Part shown: positions 14,701 to 22,088 of the stretch, one piece after another | Layout of the letters: each line of letters opens with the position of its first letter | Position numbering within the stretch: position 1 is the first letter of the stretch | Assembly (NCBI RefSeq): GCF_003989825.1 | Contig: NZ_RZHE01000007.1 | Location: 149,176-213,175, forward strand | Direction of reading: 5' to 3' | Length of the DNA stretch: 64,000 bases | DNA from: Vreelandella populi | GTDB lineage: Bacteria; Pseudomonadota; Gammaproteobacteria; Pseudomonadales; Halomonadaceae | The notes under the pieces: generated by a model | Told to the model about the DNA's origin: nothing | Seen by the model: only the letters and a program-made list of their open reading frames with translations | Databases searched by the model: none | Program-made: the position numbers and the translations under genes

Positions 14701-14751
14701 CAGCGCGACTTTGAGCGCAACGGACCATTACGGAGAACATTAAATGTCTGA
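11734..14751 (+). CDS. Tail tape measure protein
   Basis: A 1005-residue protein. Residues 1-230 match the conserved tape measure N-terminal domain (NLRNLESGLDSVERKG, VRQVANYADGWSDLNARVNN, RTYSSLEQTAETFLRNSTVL, ALGELRGDQLNTVIMNGGRL). Residues about 320-470 are long Ala/Gln/Arg-rich coiled coil. A hydrophobic stretch at about 485-510 (ASALALIGGPLGAAVIAGGA) is typical of segments that may insert in the host membrane. The C-terminal part has AHDGIGSIPREGTWLLDKGE, a signature of lambda gpH-like tape measures. At roughly 0.15 nm per residue it predicts a tail near 150 nm. Normally it directly follows the GT chaperone; here 9.3 kb intervene. Its stop overlaps the next start. Confidence 0.93.
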   Translation: MTYQISSRLELIIDSRTGEKNLRNLESGLDSVERKGDMTAAAMRRLNGVVGLLAGAFSVRQVANYADGWSDLNARVNNVTKDLSLTDNVMRGISETARRTYSSLEQTAETFLRNSTVLTELGYSLERQIQLSDALNNSMVISGLRGQEAESVFNALSRAFALGELRGDQLNTVIMNGGRLTEALAAAFGSTTLELQKLSKDGLLTTGNVVEGLIGQLETLEDEADGMDAVISEGFSQIGNAAQEMVGRVDQAVGASLFIAEGLVSISDAMRESIEPLINNLDFVRDAAMGVAAVYGGRLVSALAAGTAAQISSFNATRAHTAALAENQAMEAGRIVTIARRQAAESTASANQARIAAQRASVERQEAAQDVARLQRWQTQLSAERALEVQRMQAQISQTGRLRSQARLAELRTAEIATTNQLTASTARLAEAEIAEASSKRISTAATIEKTRADATATTAMGTYTASATAATRANGLLAASGRLAASALALIGGPLGAAVIAGGALFYFREELGLIPKPVQSATDRIDDMTSALDANSEAALKNAKAMLEAERQFQQFRQATIAMDVTRQRQIVADEQRQWDAVGGQQAFGMGQRSEAQQALHDLQVELMNTRNAIDAAGGSVTEIDEKLAQLEKTTRETVTPTTVLTEETEKLTKAQRDAQREAEQFANSLQALTDRLYPVEAAQRSYAEEQALLTRAWNEGTITADRYTEAMQRLERAQLSTQTASTVYNQGFGAEIGARGGVGSPTDPLASIGSQDQDYWGKWLQSAETALTDFDQLAANTAENFQRGFGNAFESMVFDSENTSDALRGMAEGIARSTVNALGQMAGQWLAYQAVQLAVGKTAQIGAATALTANAQAGVFQAGINAFSSTAAIPIVGPAMAPAAMAAAIGATQPLATAVSSAALAGMAHDGIGSIPREGTWLLDKGERVLSNPQADRLDAYLNRQERGGNKTTNSYQIHVDARGANNPAETRRQARLGAEEAIRQTQRDFERNGPLRRTLNV

Positions 14752-15325
14752 ATGGCCTAACGAGGTGATACCCAACTCGATGAGCTGGAATATCGTCTCC
14801 AATAACTTCGCGTTCACATCGCCTTTCAACAATTCGCAGCAGGTCGTAGGTCACCCAGGCGGGTATTGGGAATGTAGCATTGATCTACCCCTGCTTGACC
14901 AGCAGCAAGCGCGGCTTATGTCGTCGTTCATCCACTCACTACACGGCATGATGGGCACGTTCCGGCTCTATCCGTGGAATCGGCGCCCGGGGCCTGCGGC
15001 GGGAAATGGAGTGGTCGACCTAGGCGGCCAAGCGGGTGGCCAGCTGGTAACGCGCGGCTGGAATGCTGGCACTACAGTATTGCGCCGCGGTGACTACATC
15101 ACTGTGAGCGACCAGCTCTTAGAGGTGTTGCAAGACGTAGTTAGTAACGATCAAGGCCGTGCAACCATTCTTGTCGCCCCTTGGCTGCGCGTACCTCCTG
15201 CTAATGGCGCTGCCGTCAATTACCGCAACCCTTATGCCGTCATGCGATTAACCGAGGACGGCGCAAATACGGATTACCAGGGCATCATTGCTAGCGCATC
15301 ACTGTCATGCCGGGAGGCTTTCTGA
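14744..15325 (+). CDS. Phage minor/distal tail protein
   Basis: A 193-residue protein whose ATG lies 8 nt inside the tape measure gene, so the two are translationally coupled. It occupies the lambda gpM/distal-tail slot, directly after the tape measure. The sequence has NNFAFTSPFNNSQQVVGHPG followed by WECSIDLPLLDQQQARLMSS, a short-strand/loop pattern seen in distal-tail proteins that bind the tube end, and a C-terminal beta part (YRNPYAVMRLTEDGANTDYQ). No enzymatic motif is evident. The role in baseplate/tip assembly is inferred from order and resemblance. Its TGA shares one base with the next ATG. Confidence 0.7.
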   Translation: MSEWPNEVIPNSMSWNIVSNNFAFTSPFNNSQQVVGHPGGYWECSIDLPLLDQQQARLMSSFIHSLHGMMGTFRLYPWNRRPGPAAGNGVVDLGGQAGGQLVTRGWNAGTTVLRRGDYITVSDQLLEVLQDVVSNDQGRATILVAPWLRVPPANGAAVNYRNPYAVMRLTEDGANTDYQGIIASASLSCREAF

Positions 15326-15921
15326 TGATTACCTTCCCCTTCTCCGATTCCGTCATTGATCTAATGTCGCGCCCAACGGTGCGCATGACCTATGCCGCTG
15401 AGCTGGACTTTAAAGATGGCATGGCTCGGTTCCACACTGGCACCGGGCCGCTAGTGATCGACGGGCACACCTACGAAGGCGTGGGCATCCTGGGCGATAT
15501 AGAAAGCGTGGCAGAGCAGCTTAATAGCTCGTCACCTATGTCGGTCATGATGACATTATCAGGCCTGGATACGCAGGTAATGCGCGACACACTGCAGGAC
15601 CGGTGCCGGGGTCGTCCAGGCCGGTTAATGCTGGTGGCCTATGACGACAATGGCGACTATGCGGCAGACATTCTTTTCAGCGGCACAATGGATGCGGCGA
15701 ACATGAGTTACGCAGGCAACCAGGGCGAGAACGCCGTTAGCGTAGAACTGACTGACAGGATGGTCGACTGGCAGCGCGGCGGCACTGAGCGCTGGACCGA
15801 TGAGAACCACCGGGCACGCCATGGCGGCGACCGCTTCTTTGCCATCGTCGCCCAGCTTGCTGAGTGGCCTATCTTCTGGGGCGGCGCCAAAAACGCCCCG
15901 CCGTTTAAATTTTCGGATTAA
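15325..15921 (+). CDS. Phage minor tail protein (lambda gpL slot, DUF2163-like)
   Basis: The start is set at ATG 15325 because GGGAGG lies 8 nt upstream and the A is shared with the TGA of the preceding gene; an ATG at 15307 precedes the ribosome site and is unlikely. The product has 198 residues. Typical pieces are FHTGTGPLVIDGHTYEGVG, ESVAEQLNSSSPMSVMMTLS and ADILFSGTMDAANMSY, resembling minor tail proteins of the DUF2163/gpL group, which build the tail tip between the distal tail ring and the J-like hub. C-terminal GGAKNAPPFKFSD is probably flexible. Order (M-like, L-like, K-like, J-like) supports the assignment. Confidence 0.72.
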   Translation: MITFPFSDSVIDLMSRPTVRMTYAAELDFKDGMARFHTGTGPLVIDGHTYEGVGILGDIESVAEQLNSSSPMSVMMTLSGLDTQVMRDTLQDRCRGRPGRLMLVAYDDNGDYAADILFSGTMDAANMSYAGNQGENAVSVELTDRMVDWQRGGTERWTDENHRARHGGDRFFAIVAQLAEWPIFWGGAKNAPPFKFSD

Positions 15922-15927
15922 TCGACT

Positions 15928-16341
15928 ATGCGACACCGCGATTGGACAACACGACTACACCGCGAAATACAGGCCGCCTCTGAGCGGCCTTTTTCATGGG
16001 GCGAATTTGACTGCTGCACGTTCGCCGCGGCGTGCTGCATCGCGATGTGTGACATCGACCCGATTGAGCAATACCGGGGCCGGTACTCAACAGAAACCGG
16101 CGCCAAGCGCGTGCTGAAAAATACACACGGCAGCCTTGAGGCGTTATGGGATGCGTACTTTGAGCGCGTGCCGGTCGCAATGCGTCAGCGCGGCGACGTG
16201 GTGTTGTTTGATAGCGAGCATGGCCGCTGCATAGGCGTTGTGTGGGCAGGCGCCGTATGGGCGGCAACAGAGAGCGGCGTGCACCGAGTGACGGCTGAGC
16301 CTTCTATTTGCTGGAGAGTTGATAATGTCCAAGGCGATTAA
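15928..16341 (+). CDS. NlpC/P60-like (DUF6950) tail tip protein
   Basis: A 137-residue protein in the lambda gpK slot. Residues 20-37 (ERPFSWGEFDCCTFAAAC) match the WGxxDCxxFAA motif of NlpC/P60-like cysteine peptidases and the related DUF6950 phage family; RGDVVLFDSEHGRCIGVVW gives the second motif. The nucleophile would be one of the paired Cys residues; the usual histidine before GxV is shifted (EHGRCIGVV), so activity is uncertain. Tail-tip members of this family are thought to help cross the cell wall during DNA entry. A terminator-like hairpin with a T run (15971-15994) lies within the first 25 codons. The gene overlaps the next start by 17 nt. Confidence 0.72.
   Translation: MRHRDWTTRLHREIQAASERPFSWGEFDCCTFAAACCIAMCDIDPIEQYRGRYSTETGAKRVLKNTHGSLEALWDAYFERVPVAMRQRGDVVLFDSEHGRCIGVVWAGAVWAATESGVHRVTAEPSICWRVDNVQGD
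15971..15994 (+). other. Terminator-like hairpin inside a coding sequence
   Basis: AGGCCGC (15971-15977) pairs with GCGGCCT (15984-15990) around CTCTGA, followed by T residues to 15994. The loop is the same as that of the terminator at 577-600. Being within codons 15-22 of the NlpC-like gene, it could attenuate transcription of the tail-tip genes downstream. Confidence 0.5.
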
Positions 16342-19300
16342 ATCCGTCACAAAAGCGGTTACCGGCGTATTTGATGCCGTCTTGAAACCCGTACAGAAAG
16401 TCATAGGCAAACTTTTCGGCGTGCCGGACGTACCGAATTACAGCTCTGGCAATTCTGCTACTGAGCTAAAGCAGATCGTCAAAAGCTCGAAAGAGCCGGC
16501 GCGCTATGTATTCGGCCATATCGGCGTAGGTGGCCTCCAGTCGTGGGCCCAGGAGCAGGACGGCGACCAGACCGAAGGTGAAGAGCTTTATCAGGTTTTC
16601 GCGCTCACAGAAGGCTCCATTGAGCGCATTGATAATGTCTTTCTGGACCAAAACCCTATAGCTGACGCGGGCGACCGAGCTAGCTATGCCCTGCTCAAGA
16701 ATATGAGCCAGGCCGATCCGTACTTGCTTGCACGCTCGCCCGGCTGGCGTGACACCATGATTGGCCGTGGCCTGTCCGCTGTCCGCCTCACGCTCAGATA
16801 TGACCCGGAGTATTTCGAAACCGGCCTGCCGACGCCACTTGTTGAGCTGCACGGCCGCAATGATATATACGACCCACGCACCGGTGGCTACGGTTACAGC
16901 GATAACGTCGCGTTAGTCATCCTATGGTACGTGCGCAACCGCCTAGGCGTGCCCGATGATGAGATCCTATGGGATTCATTCCGCGAAGCGGCAAACATCT
17001 GCGATGAATGGATTATTAACCCTGACGGCAGCGGAGAGCGCCGCTATACCATGGCTGGCGGCTTTAAGGCAGATGAGCGTAAAGACCGCGTGTTAGCAGA
17101 CCTTGAAGCGGCATGTGCAGGCACCCTGCTCCGCATCGGCGGCAAGTTTGGCCTACTTGTCGGCGCCTATTACGGTCCCTATGACTTCACTATTGATGAA
17201 AGCATGGTTATTGGCCCGGTATCTGGACAGACCGAGGTATCACGCGCTGATGCAGTGAATACCATGCGCGGCAAATTCGTTGATCCATCGCAGCGCTGGG
17301 CGGAAACCGACTACCCGCCTGTGGTGGTTGATGAATGGGTAGCGGAAGACGGTGGCCCGATTGAAGACAGTCTTGATCTGCGTTTCGTCACGTCTGCCTA
17401 TCAAGCACAGCGCCTGGCTAACATTGCACTACGCCGCAAGCGTGCTGGTGGCACTCTACGCATCCCTCTGAACTTCCGAGGCTATGCCTGCCGTCCAGGG
17501 CGCGTTATTCGCGTCAACCTGCCAACTATTAACGTTGATGGCGAATTCCGTGTCGTTAACTGGGAGTTTTCCGGTACTGAGGGTTGCGTTGTAACGCTGC
17601 AGCAAGAGCAAGCGGAGATTTACGACGATGCCGTAGGTCAGCCGTTCGACCCGTTCGGCTTTATCAGCCTGCCTGCCGGTGGCATCGGCTCGCCTACTGG
17701 CCTGCGTTACGTACTAGAAAGCGTGGGTGAGGTCATCCAAGGGCGCCTTTACTGGAACCCAGTTGACGCTGCACTGCACTACAACGTTGTCATCAAGCAC
17801 GATGGCTTAGCTGTGCAGAGTGCGCAAGTGCCCGCAGGCGTAGAGCGGTGCGATATTGGAGGGCTTGAAGCTGGGCAATATACGGCGGAAGTGCGGGCGC
17901 GTGGGCGCTTAGGGCTATCCGGCCCGAGCGGGATCAACTTCACGATCAACGTGCCGGCTACGCCCGAGCGAGTGATCTTCACCCGCGGCAACCGTGAAGT
18001 GACGTTGATCCCTCAGCTGCCACCCGGAGCTTCATTGGGCGGCGGCTACTACCGCTTTTACTGGACTCCCAGCGAGGGCGCGACACAGCCACAGTCTCAA
18101 TACCTGGGCGACGGTCTGACGTTTGCCCATACCGGTTTAGCCCCTGCTACGCGCTACTACTATTACGTGCAGTCGGTTAACGCCTATGGTGCTTCGCCGT
18201 TCCTGCGTGTGGACGTGGAGACCACCAATAATTTCCAAGAGGAATTCGAGCTAATCGAGGCCGATCTACGCAAGCCCGGCGGCATCATTTATCAGATTGA
18301 GGAGGGTCTTGATGGTCTTATAGAGACAGTCGATGGATATTCTGAATCAATCGAGAAGGCCGAAAAGGAAGCAGGAGACGCCCTGAAAGCTGCATTAGAT
18401 GCAGTTAAAAGCGGTGAGTTAAACAGCTTGGAGCAGGAAGTTAGGCTTTCTACCATCCAGGCGCAGATTGCACTCGCCAATGCCGTAATGGACGTTGAGC
18501 ACAGCGTAAGGGTTGCTGAGGAGTTTGCGTTAGCTCAACGCATCACGACAATGGGTGTGACCTTCAATGGGCGTGTAGCCTCGATAGAAGAAGAGTTGAC
18601 CGTATTTGCGAACGAGCAGCTAGCCCTATCGCAGTCCATTACAAAGCTGACTTCCACAGTCGGTGAAAACACAGCGAGTATTGAGGACACACGCAAAACT
18701 ATAACCCTAAACGAGTTAGCCCAAGCTCTTGAAAACTCCGTTATACAAGCCAAAAACACCCTTGGCAGTGCTGTTGTTGACGTAGAGCACGTCGTACGCG
18801 TTGATGAAGAAAGAGCGTTAGCGCAGCAAATAACTGATGTCGGAATTGAATTTGAAGGCGAAACGGCTAGCGTGCGTCAGGAACTCGCCGCCGTTTACGA
18901 CCCCGTTACAGGAGCTGTGGCTCAAGCCGTTACTACTGTAAATGTGAACGGTGTTTTGGGTGTACTGGGTATTCAGGTTGCTGGTGGCGAAGCCCAGATC
19001 ATTGGTGTGGCCGATAAGTTCGCCATATTTAACCCAATCAACGGTCAACTTGTGACAGCGTTTGTCGTGACCGATGGTCGCGTGATCATGCCCGAAGCCT
19101 TTATCGATGCCTTGACCATTACGAAGTTGCGCAGTAGTACCGGCAGCCTAGTGTTTCAGGATGATCGGCTGCAAGCGGCATATATTGCGGTCGATCAACT
19201 ACGTGTGAAGTGGGCTCAGATAGAGGATGTGTGGGTAACTAACGCCCAGATCGCTAATTTAGCCGTTGATAACGCAAAACTTGCTAACGCCTCCATAGAT

Positions 19301-19711
19301 ACCCTCAAAATTCGGGGTGAAGCGGTCACAATTGGTGTTAGTAGCCACGCGGACGCATGGGTAACCGTGCCGTTCCAGGCGGACATTGAGTTGGCACGGG
19401 TGACATTCAATCCAGAAGGTGGGCGCATAAAATTAACCTTTGGTTTTATTTATAGACCACCTTGGGCACCCAACGCGGGTTTCGGGTCAGTCTCGGTGAG
19501 CATCCGACGCGACGGAACGCAGGTGCGAGATTTCAACTTCGGTTATAACGGCGGGCAGCACGAGGCGGCGTTCCCGTCCACAGTGATTTTTACAGATTGG
19601 CAAAGCAGTAATCAGCCCGTTACATACACAATCATCGCTCGGGGGTTTAACGTCAACCATCAGCTGACTATACGTAATCGTACATTGATTGCTGAGTCAC
19701 TAAGGAGGTAA
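16325..19711 (+). CDS. J-like tail tip / host specificity protein
   Basis: A 1128-residue protein. The start is ATG 16325, with GGAG 8 nt upstream; a TTG at 16319 is less likely. Residues 1-460 form the conserved hub region (VRFVFGHIGVGG-like ARYVFGHIGVGGLQSWAQ, VALVILWYVRNRLGVPDDEI, LVGAYYGPYDFTIDESMVIG). Two fibronectin-III-like domains follow at about 470-640 (SPTGLRYVLESVGEVIQGRL, TRYYYYVQSVNAYGASPFLR). A long coiled-coil stretch is at about 650-840, then a DUF1983-like section (VTTVNVNGVLGVLGIQVAGG, FVVTDGRVIMPEAF), and a C-terminal receptor-contact domain. These are the features of TipJ/lambda J proteins, which recognise the host receptor. Overlap with the upstream gene shows tight coupling. 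Confidence 0.92.
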   Translation: MSKAIKSVTKAVTGVFDAVLKPVQKVIGKLFGVPDVPNYSSGNSATELKQIVKSSKEPARYVFGHIGVGGLQSWAQEQDGDQTEGEELYQVFALTEGSIERIDNVFLDQNPIADAGDRASYALLKNMSQADPYLLARSPGWRDTMIGRGLSAVRLTLRYDPEYFETGLPTPLVELHGRNDIYDPRTGGYGYSDNVALVILWYVRNRLGVPDDEILWDSFREAANICDEWIINPDGSGERRYTMAGGFKADERKDRVLADLEAACAGTLLRIGGKFGLLVGAYYGPYDFTIDESMVIGPVSGQTEVSRADAVNTMRGKFVDPSQRWAETDYPPVVVDEWVAEDGGPIEDSLDLRFVTSAYQAQRLANIALRRKRAGGTLRIPLNFRGYACRPGRVIRVNLPTINVDGEFRVVNWEFSGTEGCVVTLQQEQAEIYDDAVGQPFDPFGFISLPAGGIGSPTGLRYVLESVGEVIQGRLYWNPVDAALHYNVVIKHDGLAVQSAQVPAGVERCDIGGLEAGQYTAEVRARGRLGLSGPSGINFTINVPATPERVIFTRGNREVTLIPQLPPGASLGGGYYRFYWTPSEGATQPQSQYLGDGLTFAHTGLAPATRYYYYVQSVNAYGASPFLRVDVETTNNFQEEFELIEADLRKPGGIIYQIEEGLDGLIETVDGYSESIEKAEKEAGDALKAALDAVKSGELNSLEQEVRLSTIQAQIALANAVMDVEHSVRVAEEFALAQRITTMGVTFNGRVASIEEELTVFANEQLALSQSITKLTSTVGENTASIEDTRKTITLNELAQALENSVIQAKNTLGSAVVDVEHVVRVDEERALAQQITDVGIEFEGETASVRQELAAVYDPVTGAVAQAVTTVNVNGVLGVLGIQVAGGEAQIIGVADKFAIFNPINGQLVTAFVVTDGRVIMPEAFIDALTITKLRSSTGSLVFQDDRLQAAYIAVDQLRVKWAQIEDVWVTNAQIANLAVDNAKLANASIDTLKIRGEAVTIGVSSHADAWVTVPFQADIELARVTFNPEGGRIKLTFGFIYRPPWAPNAGFGSVSVSIRRDGTQVRDFNFGYNGGQHEAAFPSTVIFTDWQSSNQPVTYTIIARGFNVNHQLTIRNRTLIAESLRR

Positions 19712-19717
19712 GGAAGG

Positions 19718-20095
19718 ATGATTTACGCTACTTACGACAAAGACCCCGGACCTGTCCTTGCTGTTATTAAATGCAGTAAGGATCAGCTGAAATACCAAGA
19801 GGCGAAGTTAATACACTGTGCGCTAGACGTGAGCGATGAGACTCATTATGTGGAAAGTGGACTACTTGCTAAGAAAGCCCAATACAAAGTAGAGGCCGAA
19901 ACCAAAGAGTTTGATGTAGTTTTGAGGGGTGTTCCTGCTGGAACTATTGTCGAAAGCGAGGGGGTTTCAGCAGAAGTCACTGATAATGAAGATGTCACTA
20001 TTAAATACGATCTCCCCGGAATACAGCGGGTGTCGTTAAGGGGTAACTACCGGTACGTAGACAAAGATCTGGAGGTGACCGTTGGCGACTCTTGA
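19718..20095 (+). CDS. Small tail-tip associated protein, unknown
   Basis: A 125-residue acidic protein starting 6 nt after the J-like gene, with AGGAGG and a second AAGGAAGG just before its ATG. Residues 60-120 look like small beta strands (KEFDVVLRGVPAGTIVESEG, GIQRVSLRGNYRYVDKDLEV), ending with EVTVGDS. Its position between the J-like protein and the tail fibre suggests a virion-associated or fibre accessory protein. I do not recognise a family. It overlaps the next gene by 14 nt. Confidence 0.55.
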   Translation: MIYATYDKDPGPVLAVIKCSKDQLKYQEAKLIHCALDVSDETHYVESGLLAKKAQYKVEAETKEFDVVLRGVPAGTIVESEGVSAEVTDNEDVTIKYDLPGIQRVSLRGNYRYVDKDLEVTVGDS

Positions 20096-20438
20096 CGCAA
20101 GAACTTATAAAAAACGCTCAGACGCAGAGGCCCATTATTTGGGCCTTTGTGATTCCTGGGCGTCAGAAAAGCGCCGCATCGACCCTGCGCAGGAGGCAAT
20201 TTATCAGCGCAAGGCGCAGGAGGCGGCCGCTGGTGGTGGCCCGCTGCTTAATGCAGAAGCAGAAGCGCTGTGTATCGACAAAGCCGCTCTATGCGATCAG
20301 GTAAAAGCCGCTGAGGCTGCAACACAGCAGGTTTGGCAGGATATTGAAATCAAACGCGTAAAAGCTAAAGCGGATATTCGCAAAGCTACTACAGCCGCGC
20401 AGATGCACGCTATCCACAAAATATTGAGGACAGAATAA
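20082..20438 (+). CDS. Small helical protein before the tail fibre, possible fibre chaperone
   Basis: A 118-residue protein using a TTG start at 20082: GGAGGTGA at 20071-20078 is a strong, correctly spaced ribosome site and no better start exists in frame. It is nearly all helical and Ala/Gln/Lys-rich (DAEAHYLGLCDSWASEKRRI, EAIYQRKAQEAAAGGG, VKAKADIRKATTAAQMHAIH). Small helical proteins next to tail fibre genes often act in fibre attachment or folding, but this is inference. It overlaps the previous gene by 14 nt and the following ATG shares one base with its TAA (TAATG). Confidence 0.55.
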   Translation: MATLDARTYKKRSDAEAHYLGLCDSWASEKRRIDPAQEAIYQRKAQEAAAGGGPLLNAEAEALCIDKAALCDQVKAAEAATQQVWQDIEIKRVKAKADIRKATTAAQMHAIHKILRTE

Positions 20439-21670
20439 TGGCTGCACCAACAAGCTACGCTCAGACGGAAGAGTGGTTAACGGAAATTAACCGCAAAGCC
20501 CAAGACATCATTAACGTATTGAAGGGCGGTATTGACGTGGGCCAAAGCGGCACACTCGGCAACCTCGCGCTTATTAATGCATTATCAGATGCCCCCATCG
20601 GAAATCTTGCAACGCTACAGCAACGCCTGCAGGTTCAAAATGTTGCAGGGCGGGCGACTGTAGGAAGCGGCCCAAGGATTATGATGGAGGGCGCGCATGG
20701 TATTGGGGGGTATGCGCTCAGCATACAGGATGCGACGGGCGTGAATGACATAGCCACAGGAGTTGTAAGCTTCATACCCAGCTATGCATCGTTCGCAGGG
20801 GCGTTTGTAACGGCCAGTTGGGCGAATAGCCAGGGCTGGGAAGCGGGAATAGTTACGTCGGGCGGTGGGCGAGCGAGGGGGTCGTGGCGCTTCAGGGATT
20901 GGAATGGATCTACAACTGCGTGGCAACCGTGGCGTATGTCGTGGGACACAGTTAACACGACTGTGGACTCAAACGGTTTTATTAAATCCGCATCACCGAT
21001 TTTGCGGCTAAGCAACCATTCAGCCGATGCAGTTAACGAAGACCTGAACTTTGAAGAGGCAGGCGCGGGTGCGGTAAATGGTGAGGCCCAGGGCGTCACA
21101 GCTACGCGCGATGACGTAGGCGTTTACACCATTAGCGGGTCGCTTGGCTTTGCTACGAGTGGCTGGACGATTGAAGTCCCGCAGTGCATCAATGGAAATC
21201 GGATGGTTTTCGTTGAGACTGAGCAATCTGATGATGGCACGATTACAGTGCGGACGTTCAAGCCCGGCACTGACGAGCCGATGGATATACCAGACGGACG
21301 TTGGATTGACCTGCGTTTAAGCATGCCGGAGCCGCCCAGCGACGAATACCCCGAAGATGAGCCCGCGCCCGAGCTAACACCGGAGCAACAAGAGCAGCGG
21401 CGCCTGGAGCAGCTAGAACGCTGGCGTAATAGCGCGACGATAACGCCACGCCAGGCACGTCTGGTGCTGTCGCGCCATGGGCTACTGTCGGGTGTCGCCG
21501 CCGCAATTGCAGGCATCGAGGATGATCAAGAACGCGAGATTGTCGAAATCGAATGGGAATACGCGAACAGCATTGAGCGATCATCAGAGTGGGTGAATAC
21601 CCTTTACGCCGCGCTAGGGCTGTCGCAAGAGGATGTTGATAGCCTGTTTCTAGAAGCTGCACAGATCTAA
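20438..21670 (+). CDS. Tail fibre protein
   Basis: A 410-residue protein with a start-stop overlap (TAATG) to the previous gene and GAGGAC as ribosome site. Residues 1-60 are a helical attachment region. Residues 60-190 form a glycine-rich fibre or receptor section (GIGGYALSIQDATGVNDIAT, RGSWRFRDWNGSTTAWQPWR). Residues 195-290 hold a conserved fibre-tip-like domain (VGVYTISGSLGFATSGWTIE, NRMVFVETEQSDDGTITVRT). After a Pro/Glu-rich linker (PEPPSDEYPEDEPAPELTPE) comes a helical C-terminal domain ending DVDSLFLEAAQI. The layout resembles tail fibres of Pseudomonas/Halomonas siphophages. Terminator-like hairpin follows at 21694-21712. It is the last rightward structural gene visible. Confidence 0.75.
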   Translation: MAAPTSYAQTEEWLTEINRKAQDIINVLKGGIDVGQSGTLGNLALINALSDAPIGNLATLQQRLQVQNVAGRATVGSGPRIMMEGAHGIGGYALSIQDATGVNDIATGVVSFIPSYASFAGAFVTASWANSQGWEAGIVTSGGGRARGSWRFRDWNGSTTAWQPWRMSWDTVNTTVDSNGFIKSASPILRLSNHSADAVNEDLNFEEAGAGAVNGEAQGVTATRDDVGVYTISGSLGFATSGWTIEVPQCINGNRMVFVETEQSDDGTITVRTFKPGTDEPMDIPDGRWIDLRLSMPEPPSDEYPEDEPAPELTPEQQEQRRLEQLERWRNSATITPRQARLVLSRHGLLSGVAAAIAGIEDDQEREIVEIEWEYANSIERSSEWVNTLYAALGLSQEDVDSLFLEAAQI

Positions 21671-21693
21671 GCGCCCACCCAGCACCACCAACT

Positions 21694-21712
21694 CCGCGTA
21701 AGCGGTTTTTTT
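21694..21712 (+). terminator. Short terminator after the tail fibre gene
   Basis: CCGC (21694-21697) pairs with GCGG (21702-21705) around GTAA, followed by seven T residues. The stem is short, so strength is doubtful, but its place 24 nt after the fibre stop fits the end of the late operon. Confidence 0.5.
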
Positions 21713-21789
21713 GTGCCTGAATTTCACGTGCGTTTAAGCATAGTGCTATATCGAATAGTCGAAATTCGCGTCATTTGCTCATAGCAGTT

Positions 21790-21909
21790 AAAGTGTGAGT
21801 GTCGGTGGCAGGAAAGCTGCTGGAGAAACGGAAGTCGCGCTCAGGATGAGCGGCACAAACCAAGGAAGGCACAAATATATAAAACGCCCCATAGATGGGG
21901 CGTTTTTTT
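21790..21909 (+). ncRNA. Candidate GGA-rich small RNA (possible CsrA/RsmA sponge)
   Basis: This gene-free stretch holds five GGA triplets within 56 nt (21811, 21822, 21830, 21844, 21864). One, AGGAT at 21843-21847, sits exactly in the loop of the perfect hairpin CGCTC/GAGCG (21838-21852); another lies at the loop of GCAG/CTGC (21808-21820). It ends in a strong intrinsic terminator (21881-21909). GGA in hairpin loops plus a terminator is the layout of CsrB/RsmY/RsmZ-type RNAs that titrate CsrA. The 5' end is a guess: I see no convincing promoter and no GacA-type upstream box. It could instead be an untranslated leader or trailer. Confidence 0.3.
21881..21909 (+). terminator. Strong bidirectional terminator
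   Basis: AAAACGCCCCAT (21881-21892) and ATGGGGCGTTTT (21895-21906) form a 12-bp stem with a 2-nt gap in the loop region, followed by T residues. It ends any transcript from the region right of the tail fibre. The rest of the 415-nt gap between the fibre and umuC (21910-22065) is AT-rich and shows no gene. Confidence 0.85.
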
Positions 21910-22065
21910 GTTTAAAAAAAGTAAGCCTGTTTTTTACTCTTTTTTACTAGATGTATTAATTGTTTTTAATTATTAAGCTTTTGGTTATGTAGAAAGATCA
22001 TTTTATGACTAGGGTACAAGAGCGTTTACCTCCCCCGTAGGCGCAACCACTCCCTAGAAGTGCTT

Positions 22066-22088
22066 GGCCATCTCCGGATGGCCTTTTT
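22066..22088 (+). terminator. Rightward terminator beside the umuC stop
   Basis: GGCCATC (22066-22072) pairs with GATGGCC (22077-22083) around TCCG, followed by T residues to 22088. Its T run is on the plus strand, so it would stop rightward transcription from running antisense into umuDC. The umuC stop codon lies at its edge. Confidence 0.65.
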
